NCBI GenBank assembly: GCA_039105265.1
Contig: JAPFFF010000012.1
Coordinates: forward strand, 3,596,001-3,660,000
From: Tritrichomonas musculus
Taxonomy: Eukaryota > Parabasalia > Tritrichomonadida > Tritrichomonadidae
DNA length: 64,000 bases
Direction of reading: 5' to 3'
Of this stretch, positions 1 to 8,479 are shown piece after piece. The translations under genes were made by a program, and so were the position numbers. How positions within the stretch are numbered: the first letter of the stretch is position 1; each line of letters starts with the position of its first letter. Under the pieces are notes generated by a model. It was not told the DNA's origin. It searched no databases and saw only the letters and a program-made list of their open reading frames with translations.

Positions 1-1165
1 AATTCAGAGGTATATTCTATTCCGTTTATATTTAGACTTGCCGAAAAATTACATGACTCCTTCTTGGTACATTTCAGTAGAACACTCCAATATCCGTCTT
101 TATCTTCGTATTTTGCCACTTCGCAATCGTTAAATGTACAAAGTCCTTTCTCAACAATGACTTCAAAAGGATTTTTGTCGGAATAATTATGTATCCAATT
201 CCTTAGGACGTATCGATTTGTGTCGTTTTGCTCAATGAAAATTCCTTGATATGTATGCTTGAAGAACTCAGTTTCTCCTTTGATTGATTTGGAGCCAGGA
301 ATATTGTATGACAAATTATTGCCGACCCATTCATTATTTTGCTTTGTGAGTTTGAAATCTGTACCAAATACCTCATCATGGAACTCAAAAGTTTGTCCAT
401 CTAAGAGCTTGTCAAATTCTTCTGTTCCGGGAATATAGCCCCAATCAGCATAATAATATTGTTCATTTTCTGTGCAGCCAAACGACTTCATCTCATAGAA
501 ATTCGGTAAAGGAGAAGTATAAAGTTTGAGACAATTTTCTGCATCGATATTATTACATTTGATATTTATGAGGTTAGATTCTTGTTTGAAATATATTGCT
601 TAACCTTTCCTGTAAAGTTTATTTTCATAAAACCAGAAGTAAAGAGGTCAAAAGGATTATCAAGAGATTCCTTACTCATATAAATTCGGGCAGATAATTC
701 GTTTTCAATATAGGAAATTGCGTTATTTGAGTCGATTTTGGGATTCGTAAATTTGCCTGTTTTTGTGTCTATTTTTGCTTCCCCAAATGTTGAACAGTTT
801 ATTGTAAAAACATTTCCTGAATAGTCAGATGGAATATCTATTTTAATTTCCAAAATATTGTATTCGTCATTTTCTGCTTTCGACAAGGAGTTTAAATCAA
901 GGGAATAGGCGTCAAGACCATCTTCATATGATAATTCATTAACTGAGTCAGGGGACATTTCCAAAGAGGTTATTCGTTCTTCATGATTGATGAGCTGAGA
1001 TTTCAGAGAGATTCCTCCCAAATTTATATCTCCTCCAACGGTCAAATCTTGTTCGATATCAGCTGTTTTGGCGTTTATTTCATCACAGTTTATTGAGGAA
1101 GGATTCTTTGAGCCACCTATAAATGCACCGTCTAAAGCGTTCTGTTTAGTCAGTATTGCTGTCAT
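1..1165 (-). pseudogene. Fibre-like Maverick protein gene, 5' part, looks broken
   Basis: The N-terminus (MTAILTKQNALDGAFIGG) matches the N-terminus of the 1305-residue protein encoded at 36664-40581 in element B, which fixes the start at 1165 rather than at the upstream ATG at 1192. Recognisable homology continues to the left edge, so the gene extends beyond the window. The copy looks broken, about once in the visible part. The product is probably an attachment or fibre protein, judged only from the repeated, alanine-rich C-terminus of the B homologue. It is divergent from the small gene starting at 1180, with 14 bp between the two start codons. Confidence 0.7.
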
Positions 1166-1179
1166 TTTTCTCAAAATAA

Positions 1180-1512
1180 ATGCCAAAGACATACTTCATT
1201 ACCAAAAAGTACAACAATATTTTACCCTCAGAATTCACAAATTCATTGAATAAACGATATATTTCCTTCCAATATTGTCGAGCTACTTGTAATGGATATC
1301 TGGACGGAGAAACAGAAATGCACGCTTCATTTATTCAAAGAGATGAGTACGAAGATTCTCTTGTCTGGTACGCCAATTTGACTCCTCCGGACGATAATAG
1401 GAAATACGAATTTGTCGGGACAAAAAGAGAGTTTAGGATATGGTTTACAGACGCAGAAGGGAACGAAATAAAGCCTGATAACTTCACTGTTTTCTTGAAG
1501 TTAGAGTATTGA
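1180..1512 (+). CDS. Conserved small Maverick protein (110 aa)
   Basis: The product is close to the 113-residue protein at 36289-36630 in element B; both share the core ISFQYCRAT and a C-terminal IxPDNFTxFLKxEY. No catalytic motif is visible. The mix of short beta-type and aromatic segments would suit a small structural protein, but the function is unknown. In A this gene points opposite to the flanking fibre-like, HNH and capsid genes, whereas in B it is co-oriented with the capsid and fibre genes. The start ATG lies 14 bp from the divergent fibre-like gene, so the two must share a very short promoter region. Confidence 0.8.
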   Translation: MPKTYFITKKYNNILPSEFTNSLNKRYISFQYCRATCNGYLDGETEMHASFIQRDEYEDSLVWYANLTPPDDNRKYEFVGTKREFRIWFTDAEGNEIKPDNFTVFLKLEY

Positions 1513-1573
1513 GTATGCGCAAGTATTGATACAAAAAAATATTTTTTTAGATGAGGTCATAAGGACAAAGTCC

Positions 1574-2158
1574 CTAGGACTGTAAGTCATACTGTTTCTT
1601 GAAATTGGCATAATAAACACTGATATTTTGTCCATTATTATCTGTCATATGGACATATTTCAAACCATTTTTTGATTCAATAACATGGAGTTTTCTGTAT
1701 TGAATTCCGTTATAGAAATAGAAAATGTCGTTATGAAAATAGTAATTTTCGATTTCATGTTTTCCCTTTTTTGTTGAATAATCTGTCAGTTTTATTGCTT
1801 CATCTGGAATATCATCTAAATACTCGTATACCACTCCTTTACATGATGATTTATTTTTTTGATTTTGTGAAGGAGTTGCCCAACGAAGATTTTCGAGATG
1901 ATAATTTTGCTTATTTTTGTCGCGATGGTCTACTTGAATTTTATGTTCTGGATCATCATTTTGTATAAATTGTTTTGCGATAATAACATGTTTGAAATAT
2001 GCTTTTTGATTCAATTTTATCTTTAAATATCCTTTATAATCGTGCCATTCTGAAATAATATAATGATTTGATTTCTTGCGAATTGTGAAAGGATATTGTG
2101 ATAATATTTCATAGTCATTTTCGAAATCTTTAAGAGGGACAAATTCTATTGTTGCCAT
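1574..2158 (-). CDS. HNH homing-type endonuclease (NUMOD4/HNH_3-like)
   Basis: The 194-residue product has the pattern VDHRDKNKQN followed by LENLRWATPSQNQ, the DH..N..NLRW core of HNH_3 endonucleases, preceded by a NUMOD4-like segment. The C-terminal 80 residues (FYFYNGIQYR region) resemble a tail that I associate with trichomonad HNH proteins. The start is placed at 2158 because the longer frame would run into the capsid gene and because the upstream motif GGATAAAAAAATATTT sits just before this ATG, as it does before the gene starting at 8187. It lies directly downstream of the capsid gene and has no counterpart at that place in element B, where an unrelated 165-residue gene occurs. It is probably a free-standing selfish nuclease. 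Confidence 0.8.
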   Translation of the reverse strand: MATIEFVPLKDFENDYEILSQYPFTIRKKSNHYIISEWHDYKGYLKIKLNQKAYFKHVIIAKQFIQNDDPEHKIQVDHRDKNKQNYHLENLRWATPSQNQKNKSSCKGVVYEYLDDIPDEAIKLTDYSTKKGKHEIENYYFHNDIFYFYNGIQYRKLHVIESKNGLKYVHMTDNNGQNISVYYANFKKQYDLQS

Positions 2159-2195
2159 TTGCGTTGAGGATAAAAAAATATTTAGAATAAATAAT

Positions 2196-4085
2196 TTACT
2201 CTTTTCCTGCTGGAACGCCAGTCTGATAATATTCGACTCCATTAACGCTCCAAGTGAAATATGTATCAGAACAGACCCAGGCTTCTGGTGACGGAGGATG
2301 CATGTTGGGATATTCTGGGTCGGGAATAAAGTATGTGTCATCATCGCCACGATACATTGGCTGACCTCTGAACGTAACGGTTATTGAAGTACTTCCTGTA
2401 TCTATTCCGTCAAATACATAGCCTGCATTACTCCTTTCAAGTTGGAAGTTTATACCAAAAGATGTTCCGTCTGAGCGGCAATTTGTATATCTTTTTCCTG
2501 TTGCTGGGTCGTTTAATGGCTGTGTGAAAGAGTCTTCAAATTCTTGTGTGGCTTCTAAGGCTCCATCTAGTTCGTTTGCGATAAGCTGATGTTGATAAAA
2601 TCTTGCAGCACAAGTATTGGCAAATTCTGTGTCTGGATATGTTCTTTTATTGACTACGAGCTGGACATTTTGATACATAATATTGTCGAAACAAGTAATG
2701 TCAGCAGGAGATTTTGGAAACATCATCGTGATATTTGTCGCATTTCTCAATGGAATTGACTTACTGATTTCGAGACCATTTACTTTGGCAGTTCCTTCGA
2801 AAATTTCTCTTGTAAGTTCCTGAGATGGAATCAATAAAGGAGTTTGTAATTCTCTGACAAGTCCTTGATAAACATCTGGTTTGAGACCAAAACCTGCCAA
2901 ATTTGAACGACCTAATTGAATAGTTCCTCCAAGGACATCCAAAGTAATTTTCTCTGTTTTGAGATTTATATTGTCCGATTTTGTTGTGGCAAGTAAGGCT
3001 CCTTTCAATTCACTTTTGATAATTTTGACAGTATCTCCTGGATCCAATGGTTTGTCTGGATTAGCTGCTGCGATTAACTCTGCAAATTCTTTTTTATTGA
3101 CATCATCTCTTGAAACTCCATATTTTGTAAATTCTTCGTCAGTATATCCGAAATTGATTGTTGGATGTTCCAAAACATCGTCATCATATACATTTGCTCC
3201 TTTGTATCTTTGGTACTCGATATGAAGTTTTTGTGAAGGAGTTGGTTTGGCAGAATAATGAGACACTATGACAGACGGACGGCCTATTTGTGTGAATTTT
3301 CTTGATATTGGGATGACAGCAGGCATTTCTTCGGCAATTTCTTTGTCTTCCAAAAATTGTAGAGTTTCCTTAACGATATTTGGATTGATTTGTGCCCAGA
3401 CAAGAGCGCGTAAAGATGTTTTGACCTCTTCTTCTATCTCTCCGCAAATTGCGTTTGGATATAACTGCCATGCCTGAAGAGCCAGTTGGTCGACAAATGG
3501 GATGGTCAATTCAATGGTAAATTTATGTGGTTGTCCATCAGCAATATCCTTTAAATCGACATAACAACCGCATACCGAAGGGGAGAATTGACTGACATTT
3601 TCCCAAGTAGAATGAGAATATTTTGATGTTGCTTTTGCATCACGAGGTTTGATGGAATTATAGGCGAAAGATTCTCTTTGGAGTTCGTCTTGTCGATATG
3701 CGCCTAAGAGTTTATCATTTATCCAGAAGCGACAATCTTCATAAAATTCTACAGCATTCTTGAATCCGACAAATATTTTCATCAATCCGTTTGTGTCTGC
3801 AGATACGTCAATGGGCTGGGACAATTTAATGATAAAGTCAAGGAGAATTGTGGTAAAAGACTTCTCAATTTGGGTGATTGTATGGCCGGAATGAGATAAT
3901 TTAATACGTGTTTTTGTGCCGACTGGGAGTGGGGCGTCTTTGTCTTTGAACTCTTCCATGACGAAAGAAAATGTATTGTCTCCTCCGTTTCTTTGAATGA
4001 GATTTCGTAATTTTGACTGGAAAAATGAGAGAACATCGCCTTCATCATTTCCTAAATTTTTGGTCTGTGCGTTGTAGTAGGTCAT
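2196..4085 (-). CDS. Capsid-type protein of Maverick A (probable double jelly-roll major capsid)
   Basis: This 629-residue protein is the closest match between A and B (homologue at 33942-35660). Near-identical blocks include NAQTKNLGNDEGDVLSFF at the N-terminus, QFSPSVCGCY, and GTSFGINFQLERSNAGYVFD near the C-terminus. Length, conservation and position next to the packaging ATPase fit a Polinton major capsid protein; I cannot confirm the double jelly-roll fold by eye. Residues of about 275-380 differ almost completely from B and are some 57 residues longer, as expected of an exposed loop. A 70-bp gap separates its start from the divergent gene at 4156. Confidence 0.65.
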   Translation of the reverse strand: MTYYNAQTKNLGNDEGDVLSFFQSKLRNLIQRNGGDNTFSFVMEEFKDKDAPLPVGTKTRIKLSHSGHTITQIEKSFTTILLDFIIKLSQPIDVSADTNGLMKIFVGFKNAVEFYEDCRFWINDKLLGAYRQDELQRESFAYNSIKPRDAKATSKYSHSTWENVSQFSPSVCGCYVDLKDIADGQPHKFTIELTIPFVDQLALQAWQLYPNAICGEIEEEVKTSLRALVWAQINPNIVKETLQFLEDKEIAEEMPAVIPISRKFTQIGRPSVIVSHYSAKPTPSQKLHIEYQRYKGANVYDDDVLEHPTINFGYTDEEFTKYGVSRDDVNKKEFAELIAAANPDKPLDPGDTVKIIKSELKGALLATTKSDNINLKTEKITLDVLGGTIQLGRSNLAGFGLKPDVYQGLVRELQTPLLIPSQELTREIFEGTAKVNGLEISKSIPLRNATNITMMFPKSPADITCFDNIMYQNVQLVVNKRTYPDTEFANTCAARFYQHQLIANELDGALEATQEFEDSFTQPLNDPATGKRYTNCRSDGTSFGINFQLERSNAGYVFDGIDTGSTSITVTFRGQPMYRGDDDTYFIPDPEYPNMHPPSPEAWVCSDTYFTWSVNGVEYYQTGVPAGKE

Positions 4086-4155
4086 TTGATTTAATATAAA
4101 AATGACAATAAAGGAGTTGTAAAGTTTGTTATATGAACATTTTACTTAAAAGGAA
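4086..4155. promoter_or_regulatory. Bidirectional intergenic region between capsid and MAFGSWFK genes
   Basis: Seventy AT-rich bases separate two divergent start codons (4085 minus, 4156 plus), so both core promoters must lie here. The plus side ends in TTAAAAGGAAATG; the other plus-strand gene in this element (4494) has the closely similar TTGAAAAGGAAATG. The minus side carries a TTTTTATATTAAATCAA leader directly before ATG, like several other minus-strand genes of A. Confidence 0.5.
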
Positions 4156-4461
4156 ATGGCATTCGGAAGTTGGTTTAAAAACATCATTAACGGAGCAAAA
4201 AACGTAATCGGAAAAGCATTACCGGTACTGAAAAAAGGTGCTGAAATTGTGTCAAAAGTCGCTCCAGTACTTGGTGGGGCGATAGGAGGACCTGTAGGAA
4301 ATGTAATCAATAAAATAGGCGATTATGCTGGAAAATTTGCTGGAGGAAAGTCTTTGGGAGTAAACGGAGCGGGTATAAGAAATACAAATAATAGTTGGTC
4401 TCAGCCTATTAACGGTCCAGTAACTAATCCAGGAAGATTTGATATTCCTTTGTTGAAGTAA
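4156..4461 (+). CDS. MAFGSWFK-family small protein (101 aa)
   Basis: The protein begins MAFGSWFKNIINGAKNVIGK and continues with a hydrophobic, glycine- and valine-rich stretch (VAPVLGGAIGGPVGNVI) and a glycine/asparagine-rich tail ending FDIPLLK. The same start and end occur in the 106-residue protein at 33507-33827 in B, and the start recurs in a third protein at 41271-41498. The N-terminal part could form an amphipathic helix. Small amphipathic or membrane-active minor virion proteins are known in related viruses, but assigning that role here is inference. Confidence 0.75.
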   Translation: MAFGSWFKNIINGAKNVIGKALPVLKKGAEIVSKVAPVLGGAIGGPVGNVINKIGDYAGKFAGGKSLGVNGAGIRNTNNSWSQPINGPVTNPGRFDIPLLK

Positions 4462-4493
4462 GATGAATTTTATTTGTGTTTATTGAAAAGGAA

Positions 4494-4856
4494 ATGAACG
4501 ACATCAAAGTAATCGAGCCTATCTCAAAACATACAAAAGAGTTTGATACAGTTGATGAATTCAATTTATACTATAACAAGAATAAAGAAGAGATGGATAA
4601 ACTTACGACGCATAAACTCAATAAATTATATCTCATAAAAGGGTATCGAATAACTAGAATCAAGAACGTGTTGAGTCTCAAAAAAATGAAGCAAAATTCA
4701 CAATATGAAATTGACCTTGGCAACGAGCTAGATGAACTAAAAAAAGAGATACAGTATATGAAAGAAACAATAAATAACATCATACATTTCTTAAATCCTC
4801 AAACAGAAATGGAGGTTTCTCCTCCCTCTGATACCTGTACAATTAGGCAGGAATGA
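4494..4856 (+). CDS. Conserved small coiled-coil-type protein (120 aa)
   Basis: The start is placed at 4494 because the homologue in element B (32929-33285) begins MDLKVIEPI, matching MNDIKVIEPI here. Shared features are VDEFNLxYxKNKEExDKLTTHKLNK, a charged heptad-like stretch (LDELKKEIQYMKETINNIIHFL) suggesting a coiled coil, and a short proline/serine tail. The function is unknown. Its 3' end overlaps the 3' end of the packaging ATPase by 58 bp on the opposite strand, and the same tail-to-tail overlap exists in B. Confidence 0.75.
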   Translation: MNDIKVIEPISKHTKEFDTVDEFNLYYNKNKEEMDKLTTHKLNKLYLIKGYRITRIKNVLSLKKMKQNSQYEIDLGNELDELKKEIQYMKETINNIIHFLNPQTEMEVSPPSDTCTIRQE

Positions 4857-5614
4857 GAATCTGGATTATAATTTTTTTCTTCAGACAATTGCCTATACAT
4901 ATTGTAGAACTCCTCAAAGTCCAAATTACTTGCTGATTGGGAATATATATAATGAAGCTGTTGACGGTTGAAGCAAGGAAAAACGAACAAAGTTGTAATC
5001 TCATTTTTGATATGCGGTTTGATGCCTTTCCATCCTTGAATCAATAAAAAGTAGGAAATATTTGTGTGTCTGCATCTTCGGAGCTGTTGGGAGAAAAACG
5101 ATTCTTCGGACGAAAATAGTTTGTTGTTTGAAATATCATCGAAAAGTATCAGTGTATGGAGGAAATCTTTACTGAAATCAGTAATATGAAGCACCTTGAA
5201 CATATCATTTTTTTGTCCATCATCTAATCTTTCCTCCAATCCTTCTCGCTTAACAAGATAGTAGAGGTTCTTTGCAGCAATTAATTCAGTGATAAAATCG
5301 ACAGCCATCTTCTCGGAAACGGTAATATATGGCATTTTGATGAGGTGTTTGAGAGATTGGAAACTCCTATCATTTTCGTCACCATTTTTCGTGATATAGA
5401 TTAGTAAGTGGTGTGTTTTTATTAATCCTATTTTGATGATTTCTTGGAGAGCGATGACGGTTTTTCCAGAATTTTGTTTCCCAACCACAACATTTACAGA
5501 GTTATATTTTATATGAATATCTTCGTGTATGGGCTCTATTAAAGCACCCGATAAATTGTTTGCGTTTTGTTTCAGAGTTTCTGAGACAAGAGAATTTACA
5601 ACTTTCAAACTCAT
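4799..5614 (-). CDS. A32-type genome-packaging ATPase (FtsK/HerA superfamily)
   Basis: The 271-residue product carries a Walker A motif VGKQNSGKT at about residues 44-52, a Walker B motif LILFDDIS at about 155-162, and a conserved LLIQGWKG segment near residue 200. These are the marks of the poxvirus A32-like packaging ATPases found in Polintons and related viruses. It would drive DNA into a capsid. The homologue at 32144-32977 is very similar. It is tail-to-tail with the coiled-coil gene (58-bp overlap), and its start lies 44 bp from the stop of the gene at 5659-7644, so the two are probably neighbours in one transcription direction with separate promoters. Confidence 0.88.
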   Translation of the reverse strand: MSLKVVNSLVSETLKQNANNLSGALIEPIHEDIHIKYNSVNVVVGKQNSGKTVIALQEIIKIGLIKTHHLLIYITKNGDENDRSFQSLKHLIKMPYITVSEKMAVDFITELIAAKNLYYLVKREGLEERLDDGQKNDMFKVLHITDFSKDFLHTLILFDDISNNKLFSSEESFFSQQLRRCRHTNISYFLLIQGWKGIKPHIKNEITTLFVFPCFNRQQLHYIYSQSASNLDFEEFYNMYRQLSEEKNYNPDSHSCLIVQVSEGGETSISV

Positions 5615-5658
5615 TTATTTCCCAAAAGACTGCAAAAAAATGTTTAGGAGTGATATGT

Positions 5659-7644
5659 TTATTGTAAGAATGCATCATCATCTTCTGCGTCCCATTCACC
5701 ATTACGTTCTTGATTATATTCTGCATCAATATCATCATGCCATTCACCTCCTTCATCATCATTTCGATGGTCGTACTGCATGCCCTGTCTTTCTTGTCCA
5801 GTATACTGATCATGAATCAAATTTTCTCTTTCACGTTCATTGACTTCTTGAGCCGAAGCGACCATAGCATGTCCGAAATCATTATAAATCTTATTTCTGA
5901 GTTGTGCTCTTTGTTCAGCAGTCCAATGATTTCCGTTAGTATGAAGAACATGCAGCAAAAGACTTGAGACTTCTTCATCAATCATTCGTTTTCCTACACT
6001 CTTCTTACACCATTTCTTGAACTCTTCATCTTCTACTGAGGTGAAATTACGTTTTCGACAAACAGTACTAAGTATATAGTGTTTCCATAACTTTGACGTA
6101 GCCATCATGATTAGTCTTGCCTTGAATTTAGGAGTGATATCTAGTATGTTTTGAGTCCTAAGAGCGTTAATAACATCTTCAACAACATGACTAACAACAT
6201 AATCGCGGAATCTAGCGAAGGCATTCTTTCGCTTCTCCTTAACGAAACTGTACCCACCTAACTTGTAATCTCTCCATGCTTCAGGCATTGTGTAGCCTGT
6301 CATTTCACCTAAATGATGTGGATTTCCGTTGAGGTCATTATTATAAGAATAATTCAATTTCTCCTTGAGATATATAGGAACAGTGATTGATTTTCCGCCA
6401 TGTTCATTCCTATATTGTTTTCTAGCATCTGCATCATAATCTGTATAGAAATGAAATCGCGCAGGCCAATCGGACTTTGCTGTTGTGTATCCGTTAATGT
6501 ATATTGGATTGTCACTACCATTTTTAATAATAATATCTGGAATATTATCTCCGTTGACATCTTCATCTGATACAGACCATGGGGCGCTATTAGGATTTGC
6601 TGCGTTTCTTTTATTAACAATATCTTGAGCTCCAGCAAGGGTCATTGCCTTCCTTCTTCTTTTGATATCTTTTTTATTGTCAAGAATGATTTTCCATAAT
6701 TGTTTCATTCCTTGCTTTGGTCCACCAGCCCTACCTGGTCTTTGTCGTAAATGGTTTATTGATTCAATCGCTATTCTTTGAATTTCTTGCATATTGTTCT
6801 GTATATTATTTATATCTACAGGATTTTGAGCAAAAGAATTGTAGTAATTGACTAATTGCTGTAAATTTACTTGTTGTGTCATTTGATTTTGAAATAAAAT
6901 TGTATTATCGTTGTTGTTATTTTGAGTAGTTGGAGGAGGTCTTCTCAATTTGTTTAAGGGATTTAATTCCGGAAAAGTCTCTCCTGCTCCAAACCTAAAG
7001 AAAGGTCCGAAATGCTCTTGAGGTTCCCTATGTGAAGTTTCTGGAGGAAAAGGGGGAGGACTTGATGGAGGGACAGGAAGAATTTCCCTATGTGAATATA
7101 CTCTATCGACAAAATGTTGAAGACTTTCAAGATTGATACGCCTAACATATCTATGATCGATGTTGTCGTTTGCGGCAAAGTTATGAGAATTGAGTAAAGT
7201 TATAGCAGTACGAATAATATTTCTTGGAAATTTTTTCTTGTTATACGAAGCAAGGGTTCTGCTGTCAACTCTCTCCGATAATTCTTCGTAAAATGGGGCA
7301 GTATTTCGAATCCAATTACTGAATCTATAATCGCCCATATCCACTAAATCTTCGCTATAAGTCAAGTCCCTTTCAATAGGATGTTCTTCTTGAAACCTTT
7401 GAATGAATCTCTCTATTGTATTACTATTGACGACATTTGCTTGAAGACCAAAATTGAATTCATTTAGAACCTTCGATAAATACTCGGCATATACACTATC
7501 CCTTAGTAATCCTCCCTGAGCATTCGTAGTAATGATATTGAATCCCAGTTCATTGTTGAGTCTATTACAATATCCTAATAATTTTTGCGTGTTATTGCCT
7601 TGCATTACTTGTCCGGCAGTAAGTTTTATTGTTGATTTACTCAT
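5659..7644 (-). CDS. Conserved Maverick protein with DxNGDxxPD motif (661 aa)
   Basis: A central block at about residues 340-420 contains EDVNGDNIPDIIIKNG and YINGYTTAKSDWPARFHFY. The same block occurs in the 387-residue protein of fragment C (11156-12319) and the 477-residue protein of B (30604-32037), so this is a paralogous family present in all three elements. The D-x-N-G-D-x-x-P-D string resembles a calcium-binding loop. The N-terminal third is unrelated to the shorter homologues and includes proline-rich and asparagine-rich stretches; the C-terminus is highly acidic. No enzyme motif is seen. A virion structural role is plausible but unproven. Confidence 0.8.
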   Translation of the reverse strand: MSKSTIKLTAGQVMQGNNTQKLLGYCNRLNNELGFNIITTNAQGGLLRDSVYAEYLSKVLNEFNFGLQANVVNSNTIERFIQRFQEEHPIERDLTYSEDLVDMGDYRFSNWIRNTAPFYEELSERVDSRTLASYNKKKFPRNIIRTAITLLNSHNFAANDNIDHRYVRRINLESLQHFVDRVYSHREILPVPPSSPPPFPPETSHREPQEHFGPFFRFGAGETFPELNPLNKLRRPPPTTQNNNNDNTILFQNQMTQQVNLQQLVNYYNSFAQNPVDINNIQNNMQEIQRIAIESINHLRQRPGRAGGPKQGMKQLWKIILDNKKDIKRRRKAMTLAGAQDIVNKRNAANPNSAPWSVSDEDVNGDNIPDIIIKNGSDNPIYINGYTTAKSDWPARFHFYTDYDADARKQYRNEHGGKSITVPIYLKEKLNYSYNNDLNGNPHHLGEMTGYTMPEAWRDYKLGGYSFVKEKRKNAFARFRDYVVSHVVEDVINALRTQNILDITPKFKARLIMMATSKLWKHYILSTVCRKRNFTSVEDEEFKKWCKKSVGKRMIDEEVSSLLLHVLHTNGNHWTAEQRAQLRNKIYNDFGHAMVASAQEVNERERENLIHDQYTGQERQGMQYDHRNDDEGGEWHDDIDAEYNQERNGEWDAEDDDAFLQ

Positions 7645-7671
7645 TTGATTTACAAAAAAATAAGGGTCTGT

Positions 7672-8187
7672 TTATATGCCACATTCCTTGATAAATCTAC
7701 CATAATCCTTGCTTAGACCGGCACAATTAGGACGATTTGACTTAATTCTAGTATCTATTTCTTCAATCAAAAAGCCTGCGTCATATTGAAACATCTGATG
7801 ATATTCAATCTCTTTGCTATCCTTAGTTGTAAATTTCTTTGCTTCCCTTACAATAACCACGTCCTGTATCTTGTTTTTTCCGTTCTTTGCTGTGTCGATT
7901 GAGTAGTGGCTTCCCTTCTTGTTAAAGCATAGATATACCTTCTCACAGTCAAATAACTCACATAATTCTTTGTATAGAAACTGTTGATTCTTATAAATTG
8001 AGACGACTAAGGGCCTGCAAACTACTCTATTGGCGTTAAATTTGTCCGGAAAGAGATACTCTTTGTCGATGATAATATAGAATTCATGAGCTGAATCGAT
8101 GGCGGGGTCCTTCTCTTTGTGGGTCTCAATATATTCTTCCAATTTATCACATAATTTATTGACAGATAAATAAAGTGGCTTTGTCAT
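7672..8187 (-). CDS. Conserved Maverick protein of unknown function (171 aa)
   Basis: The frame is open from an ATG at 8193, but the ATG at 8187 is preferred because the sequence before it matches the leader of the HNH gene at 2158. The middle (LFDCEKVYLCFNKKG, then NKIQDVVIV and a lysine/threonine stretch before a tyrosine/aspartate block) resembles the C-terminal half of the 213-residue B protein at 40578-41219 (LTDCEKVDLVLNEDIG, NKIIYVSKI). The family is unknown; no catalytic residues stand out. It is the last gene before the right terminus of element A. Confidence 0.7.
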   Translation of the reverse strand: MTKPLYLSVNKLCDKLEEYIETHKEKDPAIDSAHEFYIIIDKEYLFPDKFNANRVVCRPLVVSIYKNQQFLYKELCELFDCEKVYLCFNKKGSHYSIDTAKNGKNKIQDVVIVREAKKFTTKDSKEIEYHQMFQYDAGFLIEEIDTRIKSNRPNCAGLSKDYGRFIKECGI

Positions 8188-8216
8188 TTGCATTGGGGAT
8201 AAAAAATATTTTTTTC
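8188..8216 (-). promoter_or_regulatory. Shared upstream motif of element A/C genes
   Basis: Read on the minus strand, the leader is an A/T run, then TTTTTTATCCCCAATGCAA before ATG. The HNH gene has TTTTTTTATCCTCAACGCAA before ATG, and the 387-residue gene of fragment C has TTTTTTTATTCAGACTCAA before ATG. A T6-7ATYC box about 12-18 bases ahead of the start followed by CAAATG is therefore shared, and is a candidate core promoter. Confidence 0.45.
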
Positions 8217-8479
8217 AAAAAAGTTGAAACATCTCGTTAGTCCTAAAATCAGGACTTTATTAGCGAGTATGACAAACATCTTTTTGAACCCAAATTGTTG
8301 AGTGAAAATAGGGGGGTCAAGTATGGGGATACTTAAGAAATTGTTGGACGACTTTTTGAGTCAAAAAAGGGCTAAAATGAGGTGTTTGAGACCAAAAAAG
8401 TGCCTAAAATAAGGTGCTTTCAAAGGGTTTGTCAGGAGTTTGGGACGAAGTCCTAAAATCATGACAAACATATACTACT
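8217..8479. repeat. Right terminal region of Maverick A
   Basis: No gene is present. The end reads CATATACTACT at 8479, matching the ACTACT ends of B and C. Inside it, AGTCCTAAAATCA and ATGACAAACAT each occur twice (near 8240-8280 and 8450-8471), and there are variants of a CTAAAATGAGGTG/CTAAAATAAGGTG string. The matching left inverted terminal repeat would be outside the window. Confidence 0.6.

Larger units (their letters stand above)
1..8479. mobile_element. Maverick/Polinton element A, right part (left end outside window)
   Basis: A block of Maverick genes runs from the left edge to an ACTACT terminus at 8479. It carries a fibre-like gene, a small conserved gene, an HNH nuclease, a capsid-type protein, two short genes, an A32-type packaging ATPase and two conserved unknowns. 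Most have clear homologues in element B (29971-48875). The terminus resembles the ends of B and of fragment C. Integrase and polymerase are not visible and would lie left of the window if the layout matches B. The visible part looks largely whole, with about one break in the fibre-like gene. Capsid proteins of A and B look roughly 80 percent identical outside one variable segment, so they are distinct subfamilies. A is less AT-rich than B. Assignment to the Maverick family is firm; the age is inference. Confidence 0.9.

Noticed and set aside
2158-2350. The longer HNH frame starting at 2350
   Set aside because: It would run through the end of the capsid gene, and the shared leader motif sits before 2158.
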